The position numbers and the translations under genes are program-made. 30,207 nt of DNA from DATBJG01 sp963790545 (GTDB lineage: Bacteria; Acidobacteriota; Vicinamibacteria; Vicinamibacterales; JAMQPK01): assembly GCA_963790545.1 (NCBI GenBank), contig CAWBPA010000001.1, positions 1 to 30,207 on the forward strand, given 5' to 3'. This document shows, piece by piece, positions 8,739 through 16,871 of the stretch (its first letter is position 1; the number at the start of each line of letters is the position of its first letter). The notes beneath the pieces were generated by a model. That model made no database searches and had not been told where the DNA came from. It saw nothing but the letters and a program-made list of their open reading frames with translations.

Positions 8739-8765
8739 GTCGCTTGCCTCCAGGATGATCGCCTG

Positions 8766-8792
8766 GCGGTGGGTCTAAAGACCCGCCGCTAC
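8766..8792 (-). repeat. REP-like hairpin (GTAG head) between the AAA and pspA genes
   Basis: On the minus strand: GTAG (8792-8789), CGGCGGGTCT, TT, AGACCCACCG, a 10-bp stem with one non-Watson-Crick position. It sits 20 bases after the AAA stop codon and 50 bases before the pspA start. It could attenuate transcription or stabilise the upstream transcript. Confidence 0.75.
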
Positions 8793-8812
8793 ACGAAAAA
8801 CCGACGCAGGCG

Positions 8813-10558
8813 CTAAACGAAGCGCCGAAGCTCCTCAATTCGCGCCTCGAGCTCCTCGGGCTCGATGTCGCGATAACGCTCGGGAAGAAAACGTGCGTCC
8901 GTGCATTCTTTCACGGCAACAAGATCCATGTACTCGAGCTTGCGGGTATGCGCATTGGGCCGCACTTCCCGAAACACGTCGCCAAGAATTTCCTTGAGCG
9001 GCTTCTTGGGCTCCTTTGCCAGCTCGTGGACCCGAAGCGCGCGGACGAGCACGCCCTCGATTTCGTGACCACCGAGCGTAAGGTGCTCCGGCAGTTCTGG
9101 CATGTCGTCGGGTGTCAGCGGAAGCTTGAGCTTCCGCGCGATGGCAGCCAGGAGCGCGTGCCCCTCCTCTTTGGTCTGAGGCGGGAACAAGGGGATGTGC
9201 ACATCGAGCCGTCCCTGGCGCTTGAGATCGACTTCGAGCAGGTCGGGGCGAGAGGTGGCAAACACCCAGATGATTCGACCACGATTACGCGTGTCCGACA
9301 TTTCTTTGGCGAGCATCGAGTACACACGCCCCGACAAGCCACTATCGGTATCCGACGACTCCCGCCGTCCGGCGGCCTGATCGGCCTCGTCGACAAATAC
9401 CACCACCTGGCCGATGGCGCGCAGCACGGCAAAGATCTTCTCCAGATTCGATTCGGTGGCGCCCACCCACCGATCGCGAAAGTTCTTGAACACCACGCAG
9501 GGGATGCCGAGCTCTCCCGCCCAGCACTGAACGATAAACGTCTTGCCAGTACCAATCCGCCCGGCAATGAGATATCCCATCGGCAGGGCACGCAGGGCAC
9601 CCCTGCGAAGCAGCTCCGCATCTTCGCGCAGCCAGGTCTTGACGGCATCGAGACCGGCGACGTGGTCGAGCGTAAAAGGCGACTCGATGAATTCGAGCAG
9701 ACCCTGACACTCCCGCTCGATGATTTCCTTCTTTTGCTCCGTCAACCAGGCGGCCGTAATCTTGCGGTCGTTGCCCAGGGCAAGCGCAATGGCTGTGCGC
9801 GCACCAACGCGGCTCAGTCCTGTCAGCCGTGTCGCCAGCGTTTCGATCGGAACGTCACACTTGGTACGAAGGTCCGGAAACTGCGTCTGTTCGAGCGTTC
9901 GCATGTACTCGAGCATTTCAGCTTCAGAGGGCAGCGGCAGATGAATGGCCGCGCTGTGAGGATTCCGGACGACAAGCTCGTTGAGATCGTGCAGGCCCTC
10001 GCTGATGAACACCGTCACGATGTTCGATTGGAGTATTGCGGGATCATTCGCCCAGCCCAGGGCCTTGACGACGTTGGCGCTGAACGGTCCACCGAGCTGA
10101 ACCGCATCGCCACGTGGGACCACGAACTCGGCAAAATCGATGATGACGGCGACCTTCTTGCGGCCTGACGACTCGGCAGACTTGATCGCCTGGACGTTGA
10201 GTGTCCGCAGCAGATACCGATCGATCAACTCCAGCGCGGAACCGGGCTCGCGCATGAGAGAGAGGGAGGACGTGGTCGCGCCGTTGTCGGTCCCAAGGGC
10301 CTGCTCGAGCCACGAACCCCAGTCGTCGGCGCCTCGCGTCGCCCGCACGCCCCGGCTTCGGTCGTAGTGCAGCACTACGTCGTAGCCCGCGAACATCACA
10401 TCGTCCAGAAACTGCTTTAGCGGCAGCAGGCGGCCGGCGGCCGGCACGAGATCGAAGACGTTGCCGTGAAGAATGAACTGCGCGCTCGAGCCAGACCTGA
10501 AGAGGTCACGGAGCTCGACGGCCCAGGCGGGAAGCGCCGCCGTCACGGTCGGCCCCAT
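8813..10558 (-). CDS. Tandem AAA ATPase (second AAA domain active, Vps4/Ycf46-like)
   Basis: 581 residues from the ATG at 10558, chosen because it overlaps the preceding TAA by one base (TAATG). A further in-frame start at 10657 would lie inside the upstream gene. Residues about 1-300 look like a degenerate AAA domain lacking a Walker A motif, with a Walker B-like VAVIIDFAEF. The second domain (about 310-510) is complete: GLDAVKTWL lead-in, Walker A GRIGTGKT (333-340), pore loop RWVGATE (363-369, compare KWMGESE in Vps4), Walker B VVVFVDEAD (385-393), sensor ATSRPD and arginine finger RQGR (447-450). A degenerate-plus-active layout is also known in Ycf46. Its position before an ESCRT-III-like PspA suggests a role in remodelling PspA polymers, which is inference. 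Confidence 0.85.
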   Translation of the reverse strand: MGPTVTAALPAWAVELRDLFRSGSSAQFILHGNVFDLVPAAGRLLPLKQFLDDVMFAGYDVVLHYDRSRGVRATRGADDWGSWLEQALGTDNGATTSSLSLMREPGSALELIDRYLLRTLNVQAIKSAESSGRKKVAVIIDFAEFVVPRGDAVQLGGPFSANVVKALGWANDPAILQSNIVTVFISEGLHDLNELVVRNPHSAAIHLPLPSEAEMLEYMRTLEQTQFPDLRTKCDVPIETLATRLTGLSRVGARTAIALALGNDRKITAAWLTEQKKEIIERECQGLLEFIESPFTLDHVAGLDAVKTWLREDAELLRRGALRALPMGYLIAGRIGTGKTFIVQCWAGELGIPCVVFKNFRDRWVGATESNLEKIFAVLRAIGQVVVFVDEADQAAGRRESSDTDSGLSGRVYSMLAKEMSDTRNRGRIIWVFATSRPDLLEVDLKRQGRLDVHIPLFPPQTKEEGHALLAAIARKLKLPLTPDDMPELPEHLTLGGHEIEGVLVRALRVHELAKEPKKPLKEILGDVFREVRPNAHTRKLEYMDLVAVKECTDARFLPERYRDIEPEELEARIEELRRFV

Positions 10559-11412
10559 TACTGGCTCTCCCTCACGCGGATAGACGTCGCGAGGGGCGGT
10601 GGCTCTGACAAAAGATCTTCCATCGCACCGTAGACCTTCTGTTGATCGCGAATCCACTGCGACGTGCCGCCAAGCGTGGCCGCAATCTCGTCGATCCGTT
10701 GCGACAGAATCTCGGGATCGGTTGAGAGGGCGGCCTGCTCACGAATCAGTTCCGCCTGCTCCTGAATCCGCGTCAGCTCGGCATCGAGAAACGCAAGCTT
10801 CTGGCGTGCTTCGGTCTGCTGCACGAGGCGCTGCCGAAGAATGTCTGCCTGGCTGTTGAGGCTGCGTCGGAGGTCGTCAGAGAGATCCGACTGCGCGATC
10901 TGTGCGTCCAGCGCTTTCAGGCGGCCACTGAGGGACTCACCCCGTTCGGCATCCGCAAGCACACGCCGGATGGCCTGACGCGCCACCAGCAGTCGAAGGT
11001 ACATCCACAACAGTCGACCCAGCCCTTCGCTCTGCGAATCGAGGCCATGGGGAATCGCTCCGCCGTGCAGCTGCTGATCGAGGACCGCGCGGCAACGAGT
11101 CAGCAGTGTCTCGTAGAGGCGCCGATCCGTCGGATCAAGACGTGTGATGAGGGCGCCAATCTTCTGTTGCCAGTCCCCGTCGGAGCTGGACAATCGCGAA
11201 GCGTGGACGGTACGTTGAAATCTCGGGTTAGTCGCGAGCACGGCGAGGTAACCCAGCTCGAGACCCAAACCCAGGACCCAGAAGCCCGGGTTGGCCAGGC
11301 CCAGCAGCGCAAACGCGCCCAGACCGACCCAGTTCGGCGGCACGAACATGCCGAATGGACGCGCGTTGAACGCCGCCCGAAGGTAGTCGACGAACCCCTG
11401 TTGCTGCGCCAT
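10558..11412 (-). CDS. Hypothetical coiled-coil membrane protein, first gene of the PspA operon
   Basis: 284 residues; no family recognised. The N-terminus (NARPFGMFVPPNWVGLGAFA) leads into one hydrophobic region of about 35 residues (about 23-60), probably a helical hairpin: VGLGAFALLGLANPGFWVLG followed by LGLELGYLAVLA. The remainder is soluble and largely helical: a central region with LRLLVARQAIRRVLADAERG and a C-terminal coiled coil (about 180-260) rich in Gln, Glu and Arg. The TAA stop overlaps the ATG of the AAA ATPase by one base, so the two proteins are translationally coupled and probably act together; this protein could be the membrane anchor or adaptor for the ATPase. No OsmC-independent promoter could be assigned with confidence in the 129-base gap upstream. 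Confidence 0.75.
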   Translation of the reverse strand: MAQQQGFVDYLRAAFNARPFGMFVPPNWVGLGAFALLGLANPGFWVLGLGLELGYLAVLATNPRFQRTVHASRLSSSDGDWQQKIGALITRLDPTDRRLYETLLTRCRAVLDQQLHGGAIPHGLDSQSEGLGRLLWMYLRLLVARQAIRRVLADAERGESLSGRLKALDAQIAQSDLSDDLRRSLNSQADILRQRLVQQTEARQKLAFLDAELTRIQEQAELIREQAALSTDPEILSQRIDEIAATLGGTSQWIRDQQKVYGAMEDLLSEPPPLATSIRVRESQ

Positions 11413-11541
11413 CGGCGATGCTGCACATTGTCGGTCAGGAAACGAGCCCGATCAACCGTTCACCAGCCGGAGTCAACCAGCTCATCACTCACATAATACG
11501 AGCCACACGGTCCTGGTGTTCGGTGGCGCCCGGACGCCGAT

Positions 11542-12010
11542 TCAGGCCTCGCGCGGCACCACCACCACCTCGGTCTTGACGGAGCTCGCGATGAAGCACT
11601 GCTCGTGTGCCGCATGATGCAGTTGCGAGGTTTGTTCAGATGTAGGACGTTTGTCGCCGCCGTAGACAATCGCACGGCGCAAGCGTCACCTTGCTGACCC
11701 ACATCCGGCCGCTTTCGTTCTTGGTGAGCATGCCGACGGCATCGTCAACGTAGCTGTCGATGATGAATCCCTGTTTCTGGGCAAGGAACAGGTACGTCAG
11801 CATGTGGCAGCTGGAGATTGACGCGACGAACGCCTCCTCGGGATCGACACAGGCGGGATTCGAGTATGGCAGCGGCACCGCTGCGGGTGACGCCGAAGCC
11901 TGGACGACAATACCGCCGTCAAATCCCCACGTGTGTTCACGCGAGTATTTGCCCTTGAGAAAATCGGCTCCTGTGTTCTTCCAGGAGACGATTGCCTTGT
12001 GTTCGGACAT
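11542..12010 (-). pseudogene. OsmC/Ohr-type peroxide-resistance protein, frameshifted near 11674
   Basis: The start (MSEHKAIVSWKNTGADFLKG) through SSCHMLTYLFLAQK to VSKVTLAP is a normal OsmC-family thiol peroxidase of the YhfA/OsmC type, with the first active-site cysteine at residue 68. The frame then reads CDCLRRRQTSYI and stops at 11636. Removing one base near 11674 restores AIVYGGDKRPTSEQTSQLHH and then AAHEQCFIASSVKTEVVVVP to a TGA at 11542-11544, giving the usual length of about 155 residues and the second conserved cysteine. The uncorrected 124-residue product lacks that cysteine and would be inactive as a peroxidase. It has a good AAAGGGG ribosome-binding site. It lies between the BIME-like repeat pair and the PspA operon. 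Confidence 0.85.
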
Positions 12011-12030
12011 TCGTTTTGACCCCTTTCGCC

Positions 12031-12129
12031 TGACGTCCGGCTAAAGCCGGACGCTACGTAATCTACGTCGAGACGCCCAGCTCTAAGTCGAGACACCGCG
12101 GCGTAGCGTCCGGCTTTAGCCGGACGTCA
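12031..12129. repeat. BIME-like pair of inverted REP hairpins
   Basis: Two 28-bp arms (12031-12058 and 12102-12129) are exact reverse complements. Each arm is itself a hairpin: CGTCCGGCT, two-base centre, AGCCGGACG, with a GTAG head (minus strand 12057-12054 and plus strand 12103-12106). The two GTAG heads face each other across 45 bases. The outer end of the right arm is TCA (12127-12129), the stop codon of the ABC-2 permease. The left arm ends 20 bases before the OsmC start. This is the layout of paired REP elements (BIMEs) in enterobacteria and pseudomonads. Confidence 0.85.
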
Positions 12130-13266
12130 ATCCAGCCGCTTCCGGGATCGCCAAATGGCCAAGCCCAGAATCCCCACGCCCCACACGAGCAGGACCAGTG
12201 CTTCTCGCCAAAACGTTTCGAGACCGACACCCTTGAGGAACAGCCCGCGGACGATCACGATGAAATATCTGAGTGGGATGATATACGTAACATACTGCAT
12301 GGCCGCCGGCATGTTCTCGATTGGAAAGACAAAACCCGAAAGATAGATCATCGGGATGAGAAAGAAGAACGTGGTCGTCATCATCGCCTGCTGCTGCGTC
12401 TGTGAGATTGTGGAGACGAACAGACCGAGGCCGAGCGCGGTCAACAGGTAAATAGACGACATCAGAAAAAGCAAGGCAAAGCTTCCCCGCATCGGCACTT
12501 CGAACCAGAGCAGGATAACCACGAGCGTCAGCGCCACGTCGATAATGCCCACAATCGCGTACGGCAGGAGCTTGCCGACAATGAGCTCGAGCCGGCCGAG
12601 CGGCGTGACGCTGAGCTGCTCGAGTGTCCCGACCTCTTTTTCCCGTACGATGGCCATTGAAGACAGGTTCGTGGTCACGACCAGCAGGAGCAGCGCCACG
12701 ATTCCCGGCAGCATGAAGTACCGGCTTTCGAGACGCGAGTTGAACCAGACTCTGACGATCGGTTGAAGGCCGGCCGACCGCCTGATTTCAGTCGGCACAG
12801 GTCCGTTCGCCATGTGTCTACTGGCGGCTAGAGACAGGGAATAGTCGCTCACGAGGTTCGTGGTGTACCCGAGCGCGACGTTCGTGGAGTTGGCGTCGCT
12901 GCCATCGGCGACAACCTGTACCACAGCCGGCCGGCCTTCTCGCACCAACCGTCCAAAGTCTGTTGGAATCGTCACGGCCATCCACGCGCGTCGCTCCTCC
13001 AGAAACGAATCGATCTCCTCGATGCTGCCAACGACATCGACGATCGTGAAGTTGGCCGACGCGTCAAAGCTCCGGATCAGGCCACGACTCTCGACCGTTC
13101 GGTCTGTATCAACGACGAGCACGGGCACGTTCTTGACGTCCGTCGTTGCCGCATAGCCAAGGACCGTCAGCTGGATGAGCGGCGCGAGAAAGAGCACCGG
13201 GAAGAGGCGCGGATTCTGCCTCAACTCGAGCAGTTCCTTCCACATCACGAACATGATGTTCCGCAT
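12127..13266 (-). CDS. ABC-2 type permease, YbhR-like
   Basis: 379 residues from the ATG at 13266; the frame is open further upstream, but the conserved start is MRNIMFVMWKELLELRQNPR. One N-terminal helix, a large periplasmic domain (about 50-175) and five C-terminal helices give the ABC-2 membrane topology of the YbhS/YbhR pair. The coupling segment SSMAIVREKEVGTLEQLSVT is the family signature that contacts the ATPase. It would form the transmembrane heterodimer with the product of 13322-14437 and move a drug or other amphipathic compound to the HlyD/TolC proteins. It is the last gene of the TetR-headed operon, and its stop codon is the tip of a REP arm. Confidence 0.9.
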   Translation of the reverse strand: MRNIMFVMWKELLELRQNPRLFPVLFLAPLIQLTVLGYAATTDVKNVPVLVVDTDRTVESRGLIRSFDASANFTIVDVVGSIEEIDSFLEERRAWMAVTIPTDFGRLVREGRPAVVQVVADGSDANSTNVALGYTTNLVSDYSLSLAASRHMANGPVPTEIRRSAGLQPIVRVWFNSRLESRYFMLPGIVALLLLVVTTNLSSMAIVREKEVGTLEQLSVTPLGRLELIVGKLLPYAIVGIIDVALTLVVILLWFEVPMRGSFALLFLMSSIYLLTALGLGLFVSTISQTQQQAMMTTTFFFLIPMIYLSGFVFPIENMPAAMQYVTYIIPLRYFIVIVRGLFLKGVGLETFWREALVLLVWGVGILGLAIWRSRKRLD

Positions 13267-13321
13267 GTATCGGTTCTCTCTGGCTAATCCGCACGATCCG
13301 GCTTCTCGCCGTGATCCGCGT

Positions 13322-14437
13322 TTAGCGCCATTCTCTCCGCAGCCGCACGGATGCCAGGCCGAGCACCACCGTCGCAAAGACAATCAGTGCGACAAGATCC
13401 CTCCAGAACACCTCGATCCCACTGCCCTTGAGCACGATGCTTCGCAAGGCCGCCAGAAAGTATCGGGCCGGGACAACCCGCGTGACGACCTGGATCGCCT
13501 CCGGCATGCTCGCAATGGGAAAGATGAATCCCGATAGCATGAGCGTGGGGAGAAACGACACCAGCAGCGCAACTTGAAATGCCACCTGCTGCGAGTCGGC
13601 CACCGTTGACACGAGCAGCCCCAGACCGAGGGCGCCTATGAGAAACAACGAAATTGACAGCAACAACAGCAACCACGACCCGCGCATCGGCAGGCCAAAG
13701 AGCGCCATAGACGTGAAGACCACGATGAACGCGGAGACCAGCGAGATGCCAAAGTAGGGAAGGCTCTTGCCCACCACGTACGGCAGCGGCCCGACCGGCG
13801 ACATGCGAACCTGCTCGATGGTGCCTCGCTCTTTCTCACGAACAACCGACAGCGCCGTCGAAATCACGGCGGTGATCATCGAGATGTACGCAATGAGGCC
13901 CGGAACGAGGAATAGCGAGCTCCGGAGCTCGGGGTTGTACCAGACGCGCGGCACGACGCTGACACTCGGTGGAGCAGAGCGTTGGGTGACACTCGTCACG
14001 AGTTCGGCCGAAACGCTTCTGACGATGGTCAGGGCATAACCCATGACCGTCGTCGCGGTATTGGCATTGTCCCCGTTGATCAGAACCTGAACCGGCGCCG
14101 GACGGCCCCTGCGCAGCTCGCGTCCCGTCCCCTCCGGAATGACCAGAGCCGCGCGAATCTCATTGAGATTCATCAGCCGCTCGATCTCTTCATCGCTGCG
14201 AGGTGATGCCACGACGTCGAAGTAGCCTGAATTGGCAAAGGCCGACACGAGCTGCCGGCTTTCGAGGCTCCGATCGTGGTCTTCCACCGCCATCCGGACG
14301 TTCCGGATGTCGAAATTGAGCGCGTAGCCGAAGAGCAGCAGAAAGAACGCCGGGATGAAGAGCAGAATGAGCAGCGTGCGACGGTCGCGTGCTATCTGCC
14401 GAAATTCCTTGACGCCTACAGCCAGCGCCTGTCTCAT
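13322..14437 (-). CDS. ABC-2 type permease, YbhS-like
   Basis: 371 residues with the same topology as the next gene: N-terminal helix after VKEFRQIARDRRT, periplasmic domain about 45-170, then five helices. The coupling motif is STALSVVREKERGTIEQVRM. The ATG overlaps the stop of the second ABC ATPase gene by four bases (14434-14437), which implies translational coupling. The two permeases share order and signature positions, indicating an ancient duplication to give a heterodimeric pore. A 55-base gap separates it from the second permease. Confidence 0.9.
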   Translation of the reverse strand: MRQALAVGVKEFRQIARDRRTLLILLFIPAFFLLLFGYALNFDIRNVRMAVEDHDRSLESRQLVSAFANSGYFDVVASPRSDEEIERLMNLNEIRAALVIPEGTGRELRRGRPAPVQVLINGDNANTATTVMGYALTIVRSVSAELVTSVTQRSAPPSVSVVPRVWYNPELRSSLFLVPGLIAYISMITAVISTALSVVREKERGTIEQVRMSPVGPLPYVVGKSLPYFGISLVSAFIVVFTSMALFGLPMRGSWLLLLLSISLFLIGALGLGLLVSTVADSQQVAFQVALLVSFLPTLMLSGFIFPIASMPEAIQVVTRVVPARYFLAALRSIVLKGSGIEVFWRDLVALIVFATVVLGLASVRLRREWR

Positions 14438-15366
14438 GCTTCACCAGCCCGCTCAACGACATCCAGAAACACGTCTTCGAGTGACGGGAGCACGAGCTCC
14501 GTTGAGCGAACATCCAGACCTGCACGGTGCAATCCATCGCGGAGCGAGTCAACGCTCAGGGCCGGCGAACGGAGCACCGCGTGAACGGCCGTTCCGAACA
14601 CGCTCGTCTTTTCAACCTCGGGAACACCCTCGAGCACCTTCATGGTCTCCACCGGACTCGGTGTCTGGATTTCAACGATCGGACGATCGACGAAGATGTG
14701 CTTGAGCTCGCGGGACGTGCCGAGCGCGACCAGCCTGCCGCCATGCATGATCGCGATGCGATGACAGTGCTCGGCCTCGTCGAGATAGTGTGTGGTGACC
14801 AGGACGGTCACACCCGTTTTCGCGAGATTCTCGATCAACTTCCAGAACTGTCGACGCGACACGGGATCCACTCCGCCTGTCGGCTCGTCGAGAAACAGGA
14901 TGGATGGCTCATGAAGAATCGCGCACCCGAGCGCGAGCCGCTGCCGCCATCCGCCGGCCAAATCGCGCGTCAGCGATGATTCGCGCCCTTTGAGTCCCGC
15001 CATATCGAGCACGAATGAACGGCGCGTGTCGAAGCGGTCACCGGTCAATCCGTACAGCCCGGCAAAGAATCGAATGTTCTGATCGACCGTCAGCAGCTCG
15101 TAGAGCGAGAACTTCTGGGACATGTAGCCGATGCGCCGCTTGACCGATTCCGGATCGCGCCCCACGTCGATGCCAGCCACGGTCGCCTCTCCGGACGTCG
15201 GCTTGAGCAGCCCGCACAGCATGCGGATGGTCGTCGACTTGCCCGCGCCGTTGCTTCCCAGAAACCCGAAGATTTCTCCCCGGTCGACGGAGAAGCTGAC
15301 GCGATCGACCGCCATGAACTGGCCGAAGCGACGCGTGAGATTGGAGACTGTGATCGCTGGAGTCAT
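14434..15366 (-). CDS. ABC transporter ATPase, equivalent to one half of YbhF
   Basis: 310 residues: nucleotide-binding domain (1 to about 220) and a C-terminal extension typical of CcmA/DrrA/YbhF-type ATPases. Walker A is GSNGAGKST, Walker B with catalytic Glu is ILFLDEPTGG and the H-loop histidine is present in TTHYLDEAE. The signature is DLAGGWRQRL, which departs from LSGG. Together with the other ATPase (16872-17810), which has a good LSGG but no H-loop histidine, this gives one good and one degenerate ATP site if the two heterodimerise. It is preceded by an 80-bp structured repeat ending 13 bases before the ATG, with AAGGAAA as the ribosome-binding site. Confidence 0.92.
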   Translation of the reverse strand: MTPAITVSNLTRRFGQFMAVDRVSFSVDRGEIFGFLGSNGAGKSTTIRMLCGLLKPTSGEATVAGIDVGRDPESVKRRIGYMSQKFSLYELLTVDQNIRFFAGLYGLTGDRFDTRRSFVLDMAGLKGRESSLTRDLAGGWRQRLALGCAILHEPSILFLDEPTGGVDPVSRRQFWKLIENLAKTGVTVLVTTHYLDEAEHCHRIAIMHGGRLVALGTSRELKHIFVDRPIVEIQTPSPVETMKVLEGVPEVEKTSVFGTAVHAVLRSPALSVDSLRDGLHRAGLDVRSTELVLPSLEDVFLDVVERAGEA

Positions 15367-15379
15367 CTTTTATTTCCTT

Positions 15380-15462
15380 GTCGTGGGGCCCCACCCCCAC
15401 GACCTGTACCTCGCGACCTCGGTCGCTCGGCGTACTTCGCTATAGCGATCCGCTTAGTGAAC
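15380..15462 (-). repeat. Structured 80-bp repeat, copy 1 (three hairpins)
   Basis: Read on the minus strand: GTTCACTAAGCGG, hairpin A TCGCTATAGCGA, AGTACGCCGA, hairpin B GCGACC-GA-GGTCGC, GAGGTACAG, hairpin C GTCGTGGGG-GTGGGG-CCCCACGAC. The element fills the gap between the TolC gene (with its CCTAAC repeats) and the second ATPase gene, ending 13 bases before the latter's ATG. Copies 2 and 3 are at 20593-20673 and 28022-28101. Confidence 0.85.
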
Positions 15463-15469
15463 AACCCTT

Positions 15470-15514
15470 CCTAACCCTCCTAACCCTCCTAACCCTCCCT
15501 AACCTCTCCTAACG
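15470..15514. repeat. Nonamer tandem repeat CCTAACCCT
   Basis: Three perfect copies of CCTAACCCT at 15470-15496 followed by two diverged copies. On the minus strand the array begins at the base after the TGA stop of the TolC-family gene (15515-15517) and leads directly into the structured repeat. The same CCTAAC core recurs next to structured-repeat copy 2. Confidence 0.9.
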
Positions 15515-16828
15515 TCACCTCCCGAGGGCCCGATCCAACCGCGCCGACGCCAGCCTCGCGCTCGCGATGGCCCGTGTGCGGTCGAGCTCCGCTTGCAGCA
15601 GGGCGAGTTGAGCGTCGAGTACTTCGGTATTGGTCGCCACGCCTGCCGTAAAGCGCTCGCCCACGACACGTCGGGCCTCGGTCGCGCTTCGAACCCCGTC
15701 CTCGGCCGCGGGAATGGCCGCAAGGGCAGATTCGAGATCAAGGCGTCGTTGACGAACCTCAGACGTGAGGGTCGTGTCAAAGTCGAGCAATCGCTCTTCA
15801 ACCGCGCGCCGCTGGGCAACGGCTTCCGCCAGTTCGCCCTTGATCCGATCACCGTCCCAGAGAGTCCAGTTCACACTGACACCCAGGTCCCAGGACGACT
15901 GCCACTCGTCCACTCGCGGGAAGATCCTCGGGTTCGGCCGCGCGTAGTCATAGCCGCCCGTTACCGCCATCATCGGAAGACGACCGGCGGCAACAGCGGC
16001 CTCGCGCTCGCGAGCGCTCTGAATCCGGTTGTCCAGGGCGCGTCGCTCCGAACGATCGGTCCGCGCCTGGCCCACCAGTGACTCGAAGGCCGCTCTCGCG
16101 GCCGGTGGCGGATCGAGCGGAGCGGCGATGTCAATCGGCGCATCTGGTGAGACATCAATCAACCGCCGCAGTTCGGTCCTCGATGCCTCGAGCTGGTTCC
16201 TCGCTTCGATGAGCAGCACCTGCTCGCGCGATCGCTGGGCCTCGGTTGAAAGCACGTCATTGGGGGGCACGAGGCCGACGCTCAAACGGTTGCGCACGTC
16301 GGTGAGATGAGACTCGACAATGGCAACAGAGTCCTCAAGGACCTGCACCGTCGCCTGGGCGGTCACGATCGACCAGAACGCACGGGTGATCTCCAGCCGC
16401 AGGTCTGCCTCTGCGGTGAGCCGATCCTGGCCAAGGGCGCTGGCTTCGGCGCGTGCGGCCCGCTCGAGCGCATCGGCTTGTCCGCCGGAATAGATCGGCC
16501 ACTGCAGGTCAATCCGTGTTCTCAGATTGTCCGGCACGTCTGGATAGAGCACGCGCGGCAGTTGACCGGCCACGCCAGGCACGATGAACGGGGTCACGTG
16601 ATTCGTTCGCGTGTACCCGCCCTGAACCGAAACGATCGGCCTGTCGGCGGCACCGCGGGCGTCACCGGCGGCGTCCGCAGCCACTCGTCGAGCATCCAGC
16701 TCGGCCAGTCGATGGCTGGCCTGAAGACCGCGAGCCAGGGCTTCTTCGAGCGTCAGCCGAATGGGCTCCTGAGCGTAGGGGGTTGTGGCGAGCCACACCA
16801 GCATCGAGCCGAACATGATCGTCCTCAT
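15515..16828 (-). CDS. TolC-family outer-membrane efflux protein
   Basis: 437 residues from the ATG at 16828, where a signal peptide begins (MRTIMFGSMLVWLATTPYAQ). The longer open frame to 16909 is encoded by the nonamer repeat and is not credible. The mature protein opens with IRLTLEEALARGLQASHRLA and shows the two long coiled-coil repeats of TolC-type proteins (ADLRLEITRAFWSIVTAQAT in the first half; a matching LLDFDTTLTSEVRQRRLDLE in the second) and ends with a helix pair. It would form the outer-membrane trimeric channel for the HlyD/ABC exporter. E. coli ybhGFSR has no linked tolC gene; here it lies between the two ATPase genes. Confidence 0.9.
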   Translation of the reverse strand: MRTIMFGSMLVWLATTPYAQEPIRLTLEEALARGLQASHRLAELDARRVAADAAGDARGAADRPIVSVQGGYTRTNHVTPFIVPGVAGQLPRVLYPDVPDNLRTRIDLQWPIYSGGQADALERAARAEASALGQDRLTAEADLRLEITRAFWSIVTAQATVQVLEDSVAIVESHLTDVRNRLSVGLVPPNDVLSTEAQRSREQVLLIEARNQLEASRTELRRLIDVSPDAPIDIAAPLDPPPAARAAFESLVGQARTDRSERRALDNRIQSAREREAAVAAGRLPMMAVTGGYDYARPNPRIFPRVDEWQSSWDLGVSVNWTLWDGDRIKGELAEAVAQRRAVEERLLDFDTTLTSEVRQRRLDLESALAAIPAAEDGVRSATEARRVVGERFTAGVATNTEVLDAQLALLQAELDRTRAIASARLASARLDRALGR

Positions 16829-16834
16829 AAGCGC

Positions 16835-16870
16835 CCTATCCTCCCCATCTTCCCTATCCTCCCTATCTTC
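16835..16870. repeat. Nonamer tandem repeat CCTATCYTC
   Basis: Four 9-bp units: CCTATCCTC, CCCATCTTC, CCTATCCTC, CCTATCTTC. On the minus strand the array starts one base after the TGA of the first ABC ATPase gene (16872-16874) and runs to within seven bases of the TolC ATG. On that strand the units are rich in GAGG and could also serve as the ribosome-binding site of the TolC gene. Confidence 0.85.
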
Positions 16871-16871
16871 C

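Noticed and set aside
8948..10168. Plus-strand open frame of 406 codons
   Set aside because: Antisense to the AAA ATPase, whose motifs are all intact on the minus strand.
11491..11500. Promoter for the PspA operon (TATTAT on the minus strand in a lac-like context)
   Set aside because: No suitably spaced -35 hexamer was found; the resemblance to the lac promoter is a short chance match.
15380..15462. Short peptide-coding frames in the structured repeats (peptide PHPHDLYLA)
   Set aside because: The same peptide arises from copies 1 and 3 because the repeat DNA is similar; the DNA changes preserve stems, not codons, so it is not a gene.
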